Of a DNA stretch of 64,000 nucleotides, positions 41,730 through 48,546 are shown one piece after another. The stretch's first letter is position 1. Each line of letters starts with the position of its first letter. The DNA lies in IMG/VR virus record IMGVR_UViG_3300005731_000127, positions 1 to 64,000 of that record; one strand, given 5' to 3'. The DNA is from a virus. The notes below the pieces were generated by a model. The model was not told the origin of the DNA and did no database searches. It saw only the letters and a list, made by a program, of their open reading frames with translations. Made by a program: the position numbers and the translations under genes.

Positions 41730-41812
41730 GTCTACGGAGAGACTCGAACTCTCAATCCTCGAAGGCACGAAATTTTAAGTTTCGCGTGTATTGCCATTTC
41801 CACCACGTAGAC
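41730..41812 (-). tRNA. tRNA-Leu(TAA)
   Basis: Acceptor GTCTACG/CGTAGAC, anticodon arm CGAAA-CTTAAAA-TTTCG, long variable arm, T arm GAGAG-TTCGAGT-CTCTC. Confidence 0.9.
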
Positions 41813-41840
41813 GTTCAAAAAACCCTCTTTATCTGATAGT

Positions 41841-41913
41841 CGGGGTGACAGGACTCGAACCTGCAACCTCTGGTATCCAAGACCAGCCCTCTTCCAATTG
41901 AGACTACACCCCG
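41841..41913 (-). tRNA. tRNA-Pro(TGG)
   Basis: Acceptor CGGGGTG/CACCCCG, anticodon arm CTGGT-CTTGGAT-ACCAG, T arm GCAGG-TTCGAGT-CCTGT. Confidence 0.9.
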
Positions 41914-41928
41914 TTATTTAAAAAATGT

Positions 41929-42312
41929 TTATTCTATTATTTTGTTTCTACTATTATAAGTTTCAATTCTATGACAATTAGAGCAAAGCACGATACATTT
42001 TTCAATTTCTTTTTTTATTTTTTCTATAGAATGTCCAGCATTAGCCATTTCCGATACATTAAAAAGTTTTTTAGTTGAGTCCATATGATGAAAATCTAAT
42101 ACTCTGTAATCATCATTTTTGCATTGTGAGCATTCTAAATTTTCTTTATATTTTATATACCAATCTTGTAAAGATTTTTTGCGTTTTTGTTTTTGACTAT
42201 AATAACATTTTTTACAGTAATGCCTCCAATATTTCACACCTTTAATCTTTCCTGCATTAGCAAAATATTCTATATCTTTTGTTTGTTGGCACTTTCTACA
42301 AATTCTTTTCAT
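41929..42312 (-). CDS. HNH endonuclease with zinc fingers
   Basis: 127 aa. Two N-terminal CxxC pairs (CRKCQQT, CKKCYYS), then CSQCKNDDYRVLDFHHMD and CIVLCSNCHRIE, the HNH core (DFHH...CxxCH). Small HNH enzymes of this type are often mobile (homing) nucleases, and insertion within a tRNA array fits that. Starts MKRICRKCQQTK. Confidence 0.82.
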   Translation of the reverse strand: MKRICRKCQQTKDIEYFANAGKIKGVKYWRHYCKKCYYSQKQKRKKSLQDWYIKYKENLECSQCKNDDYRVLDFHHMDSTKKLFNVSEMANAGHSIEKIKKEIEKCIVLCSNCHRIETYNSRNKIIE

Positions 42313-42347
42313 AATTCAGCCCTTACCAAATTAGCCTACACCCAAGC

Positions 42348-42421
42348 ACCCCCGACGAGATTTGAACTCGCAATCTCTACATTGACAATGTAGCGTGTTA
42401 GCCTGATTACACTACGAGAGT
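42348..42421 (-). tRNA. tRNA-Asp(GTC)
   Basis: Acceptor ACTCTCG/CGGGGGT (G-U rich), D arm GTGT/ACAC, anticodon arm CTACA-TTGTCAA-TGTAG, T arm GCGAG-TTCAAAT-CTCGT. Confidence 0.85.
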
Positions 42422-42425
42422 ATAT

Positions 42426-42480
42426 TTAATGGACCCGACTCCACCGAAATGACTAGTTAAGGGTTAACGTAATCCATTAA
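42426..42480 (-). other. 55-base structured spacer
   Basis: An 8-bp inverted repeat TTAATGGA/TCCATTAA closes a loop that itself contains GTTAACCCTTAAC. Not a tRNA; could be a processing signal or small RNA. Confidence 0.35.
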
Positions 42481-42505
42481 TTTAAATTCTAATTTTTAAG
42501 TAAGA

Positions 42506-42576
42506 GGCTGATACAGGATTTGCACCTGTATAACTAATTTACAAGATTAGCATGTTTCTAATTACATCAATCAGCC
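42506..42576 (-). tRNA. tRNA-Thr(TGT)
   Basis: Acceptor GGCTGAT/ATCAGCC, anticodon arm CTAAT-CTTGTAA-ATTAG, T arm ACAGG-TGCAAAT-CCTGT. The D loop lacks the usual GG. Confidence 0.82.
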
Positions 42577-42588
42577 AGTATTATTAAT

Positions 42589-42659
42589 GCTCCCGCCCGG
42601 ATTCGAACCGGGATCGAAGGTTTAAAAGACCCATGTGTTAGCCGTTACACCACAAGAGC
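42589..42659 (-). tRNA. tRNA-Lys(TTT)
   Basis: Acceptor GCTCTTG/CGGGAGC, anticodon loop CTTTTAA on GGGT/ACCT, T arm CCCGG-TTCGAAT-CCGGG. Confidence 0.85.
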
Positions 42660-42848
42660 GTGTATCGCTATATATTTCCTTCCCCTAGCGATCAAGGGGT
42701 GTTATAAAAACAAAGAATACAGTCGTTTCCGATATTTATAGGCTACGTCGCACTTTTTATCACCAGTACCTCACTTTCGTGTCTGGTGTTTATTTGTGTG
42801 TGATGGCTACGGTATTTAGCTTCCTATTACATTAACCTTTGTCTGAGC
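42660..42848 (-). other. Spacer with hairpins, no gene seen
   Basis: About 190 bases between tRNAs. A CACCAG/CTGGTG stem and a CGTAGCC repeat are present, but no T arm or open frame. Could hold a small structured RNA; nothing firm. Confidence 0.3.
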
Positions 42849-42921
42849 GAAGTGTACGGGATTTGAACCCGCAATCTCTTGATCGACAATCAAGCGTGTT
42901 ACCAGATTACACCAACACTCC
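42849..42921 (-). tRNA. tRNA-Asp(GTC), second copy
   Basis: Acceptor GGAGTGT/ACACTTC, anticodon arm CTTGA-TTGTCGA-TCAAG, T arm GCGGG-TTCAAAT-CCCGT. Clearly different in sequence from the first tRNA-Asp. Confidence 0.87.
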
Positions 42922-42941
42922 GTGCGGGATAAAACCCGAAG

Positions 42942-43013
42942 CACCTTAACCCCGATTCGAACGAGGAATTACTGGTTAACAGCCAGTCGTGATACCATTT
43001 CACTACAAAGGTG
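42942..43013 (-). tRNA. tRNA-Asn(GTT)
   Basis: Acceptor CACCTTT/TAAGGTG (one mismatch), anticodon arm ACTGG-CTGTTAA-CCAGT, T arm CCTCG-TTCGAAT-CGGGG. Confidence 0.85.
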
Positions 43014-43028
43014 TAAAAAATATTGTAT

Positions 43029-43099
43029 GACTCGTATGGGATTCGAACCCATTTCTTTAAGTTGAAAGCCTAAATGTCCTTCCAGTAGACGAACGAGCC
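43029..43099 (-). tRNA. tRNA-Glu(TTC), second copy
   Basis: Acceptor GGCTCGT/ACGAGTC, anticodon arm TTAGG-CTTTCAA-CTTAA, T arm ATGGG-TTCGAAT-CCCAT. Confidence 0.82.
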
Positions 43100-43102
43100 G
43101 TG

Positions 43103-43185
43103 GCAGATGTCGGTACTGCCCCGACCAACTACTTTCGTAGTAACCAGCTTATGAGGCTGGCGAGAACTCTATGCCTCCCATCTGC
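43103..43185 (-). tRNA. CAT-anticodon tRNA with long variable arm and odd T loop
   Basis: Acceptor GCAGATG/CATCTGC, anticodon arm CCAGC-CTCATAA-GCTGG, variable hairpin CTAC-GAAA-GTAG, T stem GTCGG/CCGAC with loop GGCAGTA rather than TTCRANN. Met or lysidine-type Ile; class II shape is unusual for either. Confidence 0.6.
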
Positions 43186-43216
43186 GTTGTATCATACTTG
43201 CTATCGCAAGTTAAGT

Positions 43217-43287
43217 AGGAATAACGAGAATCGAACTCGTATAGTCAGCTTATGAAACTGATGGATTTGCCATTATCCTATATTCCC
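43217..43287 (-). tRNA. tRNA-Met(CAT)
   Basis: Acceptor GGGAATA/TATTCCT, anticodon arm TCAGT-TTCATAA-GCTGA, T arm ACGAG-TTCGATT-CTCGT. Confidence 0.85.
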
Positions 43288-43291
43288 ATGC

Positions 43292-43362
43292 ACCAACGGC
43301 AGGAGTTGCACCCGCCCACCTTGATTTGGAGTCAAAGTCGCCTCTACGGAACATTCGCTGGT
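43292..43362 (-). tRNA. tRNA-Trp(CCA)
   Basis: Acceptor ACCAGCG/CGTTGGT, anticodon arm TTTGA-CTCCAAA-TCAAG, T arm GCGGG-TGCAACT-CCTGC. Confidence 0.78.
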
Positions 43363-43370
43363 ATAAAAGC

Positions 43371-43436
43371 GGCCCCACAGGGAGTTGCACCCCGACCATC
43401 CCCGCCGGGACGCTCTATCTATTAAGCTATAGGACC
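43371..43436 (-). tRNA. tRNA-like gene with shortened anticodon loop
   Basis: Acceptor GGTCCTA/TGGGGCC, D stem GCT/AGC, T arm CGGGG-TGCAACT-CCCTG. Anticodon stem CGTCC/GGATG leaves only a 6-base loop CGGCGG without U33. 66 bases. Isotype unclear. Confidence 0.45.
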
Positions 43437-43459
43437 AATACTTGCCAAAAGGCAAGAGT

Positions 43460-43529
43460 CGCCGCACATGGAATTGAACCACAATCTTGCTCCCCTCTGG
43501 AGCATGTCCTAACATTGGACGATACAGCG
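43460..43529 (-). tRNA. tRNA-like gene, anticodon loop without U33
   Basis: Acceptor CGCTGTA/TGCGGCG, D arm GTCC/GGAC, T arm TGTGG-TTCAATT-CCATG. Anticodon stem TGCTC/GAGCA with loop CAGAGGG (A33) or a 6-bp stem with a 5-base loop. Isotype unclear. Confidence 0.5.
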
Positions 43530-43634
43530 TAATAGATATGATCATTGATACTTGTTTCCCGTTAGCTTCTTTTGTCGTCACAAAATACTAATTCTAACAT
43601 TGTCTTCCCGCAGAGAAATAATCACACCTACGAT

Positions 43635-43711
43635 ACCCGATTGTGGATTCGAACCACCCCTTATAGGATTTGCCTTATCAGAGCAAACTCGCCGCCAGAC
43701 GAACATCGGGT
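43635..43711 (-). tRNA. tRNA-Ile(GAT)
   Basis: Acceptor ACCCGAT/ATCGGGT, anticodon arm TTGCT-CTGATAA-GGCAA, T arm with GTTCGAATCC. Variable region about 11 bases. Confidence 0.75.
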
Positions 43712-43716
43712 TTAAC

Positions 43717-43806
43717 ACTGACGGGATTCCATACCCGCATTACCACCTTTTGCGGTGGCGTCCTTGTCTGGCGACCAAACCAGCGGTCAGGATATTAGAC
43801 GACAGT
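43717..43806 (-). tRNA. tRNA-like gene with long variable arm and abnormal T loop
   Basis: Acceptor ACTGTCG/CGTCAGT (one mismatch), CTGG-TTTGGTCG-CCAG anticodon hairpin (TGG possible), strong variable hairpin CCACC/GGTGG, and a T stem GCGGG/CCCGT closing an 8-base loop with no TTC. Related in style to the CAT gene at 43.1 kb. Confidence 0.4.
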
Positions 43807-43810
43807 GAGT

Positions 43811-43890
43811 GGTAGGAGAGGGATTTGCACCCCCACAGTCTTAGACGCTTGATTTACAGTCAAGGGAACTCGCTAATGTTCAGTCCTACC
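43811..43890 (-). tRNA. tRNA-Tyr(GTA)
   Basis: Acceptor GGTAGGA/TCCTACC, anticodon arm CTTGA-CTGTAAA-TCAAG, long variable arm with GTCT/AGAC, T arm GGGGG-TGCAAAT-CCCTC. A normal bacterial-type (class II) Tyr tRNA. Confidence 0.88.
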
Positions 43891-43913
43891 GTTGATTAGT
43901 TGTTATATAGTTA

Positions 43914-44315
43914 TTATAGCCTAATATTTTCTTCCGTCAACTCTTTTTTATTTAATTTTTTGCGAATCATGTTTGCTTTTAATTGGTATAAGTGGAGTAA
44001 AGGCTTGTAGTACATATATTTCTGAAATTCAGTAATGCATTCTATTAGAGCTTTTTCCTCACACCCAATATGAAAATGAAACTTATCATTGTTATTAAAA
44101 AAATCATATCGGTCGATATTATCAGTGATCTTTATCTCACTAAAATAAGGCTCAATCATAGCTGTTTCATGAATTTCATAAATGGTACGCCTACAATCAT
44201 CATCAGTAAGTTTTTCCCCACAATAATCGCATATTGTGTAGTCGTACGCTTGATGTTTGCCTTCTTTTTTACCTGTAGACTTGTTGTATAGGTCTGCTAA
44301 TTTAAAAATATCCAT
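43914..44315 (-). CDS. Zinc-binding hypothetical protein
   Basis: 133 aa. ICDYCGEKLTDDDC and FHIGCEEK supply a likely Cys/His zinc site; the rest is helical. Seen among tRNA genes; no family recognised. Confidence 0.6.
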   Translation of the reverse strand: MDIFKLADLYNKSTGKKEGKHQAYDYTICDYCGEKLTDDDCRRTIYEIHETAMIEPYFSEIKITDNIDRYDFFNNNDKFHFHIGCEEKALIECITEFQKYMYYKPLLHLYQLKANMIRKKLNKKELTEENIRL

Positions 44316-44342
44316 TAATTAGTCCTCGTCTTTTCCTAAAGT

Positions 44343-44426
44343 GCGGGGCGTGGGAATCGAACCCTAGACCTCCAGATGACACGTTAAGGTCGATAGCTTA
44401 GAAGGCTATTGCCACTGACGCCCCGC
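44343..44426 (-). tRNA. tRNA-Arg(TCT)-like, no standard D arm
   Basis: Acceptor GCGGGGC/GCCCCGC. The anticodon arm ATAGC-CTTCTAA-GCTAT begins after 10 bases. An extra arm GACCT/AGGTC with a 15-base loop precedes a T loop TTCGATT on a 3-bp GGG/CCC stem. Matches the plan of the Arg(ACG) gene at 39.8 kb. Confidence 0.6.
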
Positions 44427-44495
44427 TTGTCTCATTATTATATGATGTTAATCCTGAATGTCAACCACTTTTCCATAAATTTTATCTTCCGAGTT

Positions 44496-44702
44496 TTATT
44501 TTTTGGGGTACATCAATAACCCGCCGTATGGTCCACTATTACAAACTGGGCATTTGTTCCAAGAAAAACTTCCTCCTTCTCTTATGTCGTGTTGAATATC
44601 GTTCATTTCACTTTCAGTCCCTTCCACTATAGATTTACACGATCTACATTCACCTGTCCAAATTCTTTCTGAGGCGGTCTGTCCTCTTTTAATTATTTTC
44701 AT
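44496..44702 (-). CDS. Zinc-ribbon small protein
   Basis: 68 aa; CRSCKSIVE and KCPVCNSG give two CxxC pairs with a helix-rich linker. Ends GGLLMYPKK. Probable small zinc ribbon; unknown function. Confidence 0.65.
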   Translation of the reverse strand: MKIIKRGQTASERIWTGECRSCKSIVEGTESEMNDIQHDIREGGSFSWNKCPVCNSGPYGGLLMYPKK

Positions 44703-44731
44703 TTTGTTCCTTTGTAGTGAGCATATTAAGC

Positions 44732-44813
44732 GGCAGGGACAGGAATCGAACCTGCTACCCGTATTTCAGAGCGACGGTTTTCAAGACCGTTTGTCACCAT
44801 TGACCTCCCTGCC
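44732..44813 (-). tRNA. tRNA-Ser(TGA)
   Basis: Acceptor GGCAGGG/CCCTGCC, anticodon arm ACGGT-CTTGAAA-ACCGT, long variable arm, T arm GCAGG-TTCGATT-CCTGT. Confidence 0.9.
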
Positions 44814-44824
44814 GAATTGTAAGC

Positions 44825-44907
44825 GGAAGTAGAGGAATTCGAATCCCCAAGACATTTCTGCCCTACTTAGTTAGCAACCAAGCTCCTCATCCAACCGGAT
44901 TACTTCC
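44825..44907 (-). tRNA. tRNA-Ser(GCT)
   Basis: Acceptor GGAAGTA/TACTTCC, anticodon arm CTTGG-TTGCTAA-CTAAG, long variable arm, T arm GGGGA-TTCGAAT-TCCTC. Confidence 0.9.
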
Positions 44908-44934
44908 GTGTGATCTTTTACGGGAATTATCCCG

Positions 44935-45411
44935 TTAATACAATTTAATCCTAGTGTTTCTAATTTGCTTTAGCAAGTATTTGAGTCCTATGTCTTTATT
45001 GTACCACCAAGTGACTTTAGTTCCAAGAATTTTACGCCATATATAACCATATTTGATAATTCCGTTAATCTCTACTGCGTAACGCGGATCACCAAAAAAT
45101 CTGCCCACTTCTACAAATTCACGAACAATAATGTCTTCAGTAGTAAAAGGGATTTTGTTTTCCTCAAAATACTCAGTTAAGTACCATTCGTTTAAGTATT
45201 TGTATTCTAGTATAATTGAACGCTTTGTAAAGTCTTTTTCACGACAATATTGTGTTTTCCTTTTGTTTTTCCAACAGTTATCATGATGGACAGCAGGAAA
45301 TTCCCAATAAATATCGGACATAAGATTTTTACCTCTTTTTGCCCTGTGCCAATTTTCTTGGTTAGCACGTAACTCTTGTGTTGTTTTTGGACTACGATAG
45401 TAGTGTTTCAT
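44935..45411 (-). CDS. Hypothetical protein
   Basis: 158 aa, basic and aromatic-rich (NLMSDIYWEFPAVHHDNCWKN; YLNEWYLTEYFEENKIPFTTEDI). AGGAGA ribosome site before the ATG. No family recognised. It follows a terminator, so it probably has its own promoter. Confidence 0.6.
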   Translation of the reverse strand: MKHYYRSPKTTQELRANQENWHRAKRGKNLMSDIYWEFPAVHHDNCWKNKRKTQYCREKDFTKRSIILEYKYLNEWYLTEYFEENKIPFTTEDIIVREFVEVGRFFGDPRYAVEINGIIKYGYIWRKILGTKVTWWYNKDIGLKYLLKQIRNTRIKLY

Positions 45412-45498
45412 CTTTCTCTCCTAAGTTAAGTAATAAACTAGACTGGAGAGTCCTTGTAATAATTTTTCATAATATTTCCTGTATCGCACAAAGTGCGT

Positions 45499-45522
45499 AA
45501 AAAAAGGAGACCTAAAGTCTCC
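45499..45522 (-). terminator. Rho-independent terminator
   Basis: Minus strand: GGAGAC-TTTAG-GTCTCC hairpin followed by seven T. Ends the transcript of the tmRNA/tRNA-Phe block. Confidence 0.85.
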
Positions 45523-45637
45523 CGATATGAACATATATACATACCGGGGTAGCTACCATCTTAACGGGCTATTAGTATAATCGGATTTTAGTGTTTGTTC
45601 AATCATTGTTTTGCTTTTCTTTTTAATTGTTTAGCGC

Positions 45638-45720
45638 CCCAATCAGGATTCGAACCTGAATAGCAACTTTTTCAGAGTTGTGACTTTCCTATCGTCCATT
45701 GAGGCAGTCGCCAGATTGGG
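45638..45720 (-). tRNA. tRNA-Phe(GAA) with extended D arm
   Basis: Anticodon arm CAACT-CTGAAAA-AGTTG (GAA), T loop TTCGAAT, acceptor CCCAATC/GATTGGG. The 5' side holds about 16 extra bases: the D stem CCT/AGG is extended through a bulge by GACT/AGTC. Acceptor and T stem share bases, so one of the two must be shortened. Confidence 0.65.
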
Positions 45721-45721
45721 T

Positions 45722-46262
45722 AATAAGGTTCTGACAAACCCCATGACTACTTACGCAGCCAAACTAACATTTCTGTTTGCATTTACGTTTTGATACGTTT
45801 TTAGGTAGCCTCATATCATCTACCGCATGCAGTTATCACCTACGTGACCAGTCGATACCATTCGTTCCCGTATATGTACTGGCTTCTTTTTAACTTTTAT
45901 ACCTAGTACGAACCCTATTTGCACTTCTTTATGTGTTTTACAACAGGGGAAATGGAAACGGCGAGAATTGAACTCGCGTGTTGTATCATTTCAACAATAA
46001 CCTCTACATGCTTATCCTACTTCAAGCAGGAAAAGTCTGGTTATGTGTCCAGAGACGTGATTTCGTTACGCCCACTTAATCCTAAGACCCGTAGTCACGC
46101 TGTTGTTAGGCAACAGCACCTTTGATACCGGCACGCTGTTTCGCATTGATTTATACGGCAACAATCGCTTGTTGGACTTCCCGTAATCTCCACACCCTAT
46201 GCTTTATCCGTTTAACTTAAGCCATCACAGGCAGTCAACCTATTCTGGATGCTGTTAAACTT
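45722..46262 (-). ncRNA. ssrA: Circularly permuted tmRNA (ssrA)
   Basis: Transcribed order is 3' piece then 5' piece. The 3' piece (about 46262-45953) ends ATAAGCATGTAG...GCGAG-TTCAATT-CTCGC, acceptor CGTTTCC, A73, a close match to the tmRNA 3' end. After an 83-base linker the 5' piece starts at 45869: GGGAACG (pairs 7/7 with CGTTTCC, one G-U), then GGTATCGACTGG (tmRNA GGATTCGAC motif). Helix P2 forms between CTGCATGC (45832-45825) and GCATGTAG (46011-46004). The tag frame at 45780-45751 reads ANRNVSLAA stop. It frees stalled ribosomes. Confidence 0.85.
45751..45780 (-). CDS. tmRNA proteolysis tag ANRNVSLAA
   Basis: Resume codon GCA followed by eight codons and TAA inside the tmRNA 5' piece. 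The tag ends Leu-Ala-Ala, as do bacterial ssrA tags recognised by ClpXP. Not an independent gene. Confidence 0.8.
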   Translation of the reverse strand, partial: ANRNVSLAA

Positions 46263-46268
46263 CAGTAT

Positions 46269-46493
46269 CTACTTTGCATAACGATTTGCATCAGCCATGC
46301 CATTGTCTATACGCCATTTATCAGTAATATAGTTAAATTTTCTGTCAGGATCATAACAAATTACTTGATTTTCGCTTATTTTATCACGATCTGGATGATT
46401 TTCAAGTTCTTCTTCTGAAATTATCATACTTTTGTGACTACCATAAGCTGAAGGCGTCGTAATTATTGTACCCGTTTGATTTTTTTTTGCCAT
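46269..46493 (-). CDS. Small protein next to vWA gene
   Basis: 74 aa; no hydrophobic segment or Cys cluster. Its start overlaps the vWA stop by 1 base and it ends 7 bases before the tmRNA. Probably co-transcribed with the vWA gene. Not recognised. Confidence 0.55.
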   Translation of the reverse strand: MAKKNQTGTIITTPSAYGSHKSMIISEEELENHPDRDKISENQVICYDPDRKFNYITDKWRIDNGMADANRYAK

Positions 46494-47491
46494 TATTTTA
46501 TTACCCTTTTTGAATATTTTGTTAAAACTTCTTCAGTTGTTGAATAATCTGCACTTCTCAAGAGCCTCTTTCCAGATTTAATTTCTTCATCAACTCTTCT
46601 TTTATAATTTTCGAATTGCTCCTCACCAGCAGAGGCGTATGTTATCGCTTCAAGTGTATTAGAGCTATCACTAAAATCATTTAACTGTATAAGAGGAGTT
46701 TTTGATATTTCGGACAGACTTTCCCAAAAATCATTTGCGGCTTTATAATATCCTTTTCTTAAACACTGAACGCCCATTACTGTGATATTCTTTGCAAGCA
46801 ATGACCGTAACTCTTTTTTCCAGTCAAGCTCTTTCTGGGATGATCGCTGATCATGTGGATTCGCGTCACCAATCATGATAAAGGTTCCTTCCCCTTTCCA
46901 ATTCATATACCCAACTTGATTAAGGACATACTCATAACACTCAGGTGTGTCACCACCATATGTTTCTGGCGTAGTTCGAACAAAAGTAGTAATCTCATCA
47001 ACATCCTTTGTAAAATTAAGAATATTAATACAGTCACGACCATCACAATAATCGCCATGAGCAACAATCCCGATTTCAAGATTCGGAATGTCCTTCATAT
47101 ACTGTTTCACTTGAGTTTGAATTCTTTTTCTAACGTCCTTAATACAACTATGCATTGAACCAGTAGTGTCAAAACTAAAAACAATTTGAGAAAGCTTAGC
47201 GGTCGAGCAGTCTTGCTTGGGAGCTTCAACCGGCTTATCTAGGAATTTAAGCTTTTGCCTTCCTTTGTAGACAGGATCAAAATAAACCTGAACCCATTTA
47301 CCATCTTGAACTTTCCATAATGTGCAGTCCGTATTAATCTTTCTATCGTTAAAACCGTCCCCAAAATATTCAGAATGAGCCTTAAGTCTTGCCGTAGCAC
47401 GACCTTGCGACTCATGAACAATAAAACTTGGGCTTGCTGCTGGAATGTAAGTCGCCCACTGACCATCTTGTAATTCGTTTGGATTAAACAT
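46493..47491 (-). CDS. von Willebrand A-domain protein
   Basis: 332 aa. Residues about 105-290 are a vWA domain: IVFSFDTTGSMHSCI (MIDAS DxTxS), a Thr in TPETYGGDTPE, Asp in FIMIGDANPHD. The N-terminal 100 residues are beta-rich (DGQWATYIPAASPSFIVHES). No membrane segment. A second vWA protein in the window besides the Ro-like one; located directly upstream of tmRNA. May be a metal-dependent scaffold; partner unknown. Confidence 0.78.
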   Translation of the reverse strand: MFNPNELQDGQWATYIPAASPSFIVHESQGRATARLKAHSEYFGDGFNDRKINTDCTLWKVQDGKWVQVYFDPVYKGRQKLKFLDKPVEAPKQDCSTAKLSQIVFSFDTTGSMHSCIKDVRKRIQTQVKQYMKDIPNLEIGIVAHGDYCDGRDCINILNFTKDVDEITTFVRTTPETYGGDTPECYEYVLNQVGYMNWKGEGTFIMIGDANPHDQRSSQKELDWKKELRSLLAKNITVMGVQCLRKGYYKAANDFWESLSEISKTPLIQLNDFSDSSNTLEAITYASAGEEQFENYKRRVDEEIKSGKRLLRSADYSTTEEVLTKYSKRVIK

Positions 47492-47501
47492 AATTTTTCC
47501 T

Positions 47502-47885
47502 TTATAATGTTTTGATTTGAACTTCTACTTCTGTTACTAGAATGTTTATGAAATTGTTTTTTGTGTCGTGAATGTAATAAGCGTGTAATGAGTCACTCTT
47601 TAAGATATGACCGGAAGCATCCAATATCCGGCGTTTAATCCTGCTAAAGTCTTTCGGGTCTCCCGCCTCTAAAGGGATAGGAAACATCGTATCTCCATTA
47701 TGATAGTAGGGTGACCCAGATTTAAACTCAAATTTATGCGTCGTTACTGTGATCCATCGTCGTCTTGACTTATTGTAGTATAATTCTTGGTCGGTGTCAA
47801 TATCTACTTTTTCTTTTATTTGTGTTTTTGCAAAAAGACCCGTTGGTGCTAGGAGGGATAGTGCTAGAAATAATCTTCTATTCAT
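47502..47885 (-). CDS. Exported hypothetical protein
   Basis: 127 aa with a signal peptide (MNRRLFLALSLLAPTGLFAK) and a beta-rich mature part. Its start follows the neighbour's stop (TAAATG). Periplasmic or secreted; not recognised. Confidence 0.6.
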   Translation of the reverse strand: MNRRLFLALSLLAPTGLFAKTQIKEKVDIDTDQELYYNKSRRRWITVTTHKFEFKSGSPYYHNGDTMFPIPLEAGDPKDFSRIKRRILDASGHILKSDSLHAYYIHDTKNNFINILVTEVEVQIKTL

Positions 47886-48083
47886 TTAAAACCCTTCATA
47901 ATCGGTTAAGTCTATTCCTTGTTTGGTTATACAGTCTTCAACTATAACAATCATACCAATGCTTGTAGGGGTAAAACTATATGTAAATCTCCCACCAATA
48001 GCCCCGGTATATTTATCCGGAATATTCTCTTTAATCCATTTATCTAATTTTTTCTGTTGATTGTCGTCTAGTTTAAAGTTCAT
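47886..48083 (-). CDS. Small protein
   Basis: 65 aa; helical basic start (NFKLDDNQQKKLDKWIKEN) then beta strands (GGRFTYSFTPTSIGMIVIVED). Small and plausible; unknown function. Confidence 0.55.
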   Translation of the reverse strand: MNFKLDDNQQKKLDKWIKENIPDKYTGAIGGRFTYSFTPTSIGMIVIVEDCITKQGIDLTDYEGF

Positions 48084-48133
48084 GTTTTAATCTTTTCAAT
48101 TTGTGGCAAATCATTATTCCCAGTTTCAATCAT
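48080..48133 (-). CDS. Possible 17-aa peptide
   Basis: Coupled as ATGA to the stop of the gene before and the start of the gene after. Too short to judge by composition. Confidence 0.25.
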   Translation of the reverse strand: MIETGNNDLPQIEKIKT

Positions 48134-48546
48134 AATCTTCCCGCCAGTTCTTCAACAATTATTTTTTCTAGTTCTTCTTCTTTTATATCTATATCTATAA
48201 AATATTCTTTATGTCTTTTGTAATCATAAACCCTTATCACGTCTTCTCTTCTTGGACTTTGATCAAAATGTCTAGAGTCTGGTTTTACAAGAATTGTATC
48301 ATACATAAGTTTATACATCGATTCTTTTTTATAAGATAAATCGCAAATTAATTTACCATCATGTTTTGTAATTTCAAAATCTTTATCCTCACCAACAACA
48401 TTTTTTAATGTATCCATAAATCTTAAAAATATATTTTCTTTGTGTATTTTCTTTTGGTTTTCTATTTCTGCGATTTCTCTCAATCTCTTTTCTTCTTTTT
48501 CTTTTTCTGACTTTTTGAATTCTTTTGCTTTGTCTGTAAGACTCAT
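48130..48546 (-). CDS. Hypothetical protein with charged helix
   Basis: 138 aa; N-terminal third is an almost pure Lys/Glu helix, the rest alpha/beta ending in an acidic helix. ATGA overlap with the thioesterase-like gene. Not recognised. Confidence 0.55.
   Translation of the reverse strand: MSLTDKAKEFKKSEKEKEEKRLREIAEIENQKKIHKENIFLRFMDTLKNVVGEDKDFEITKHDGKLICDLSYKKESMYKLMYDTILVKPDSRHFDQSPRREDVIRVYDYKRHKEYFIDIDIKEEELEKIIVEELAGRL

Noticed and set aside
43273-43581. 102-aa frame across tRNA genes
   Set aside because: Consists of translated tRNA-Trp and neighbouring tRNA sequences.
43531-43634. Additional tRNA between 43.53 and 43.63 kb
   Set aside because: No T arm motif or acceptor pairing found.
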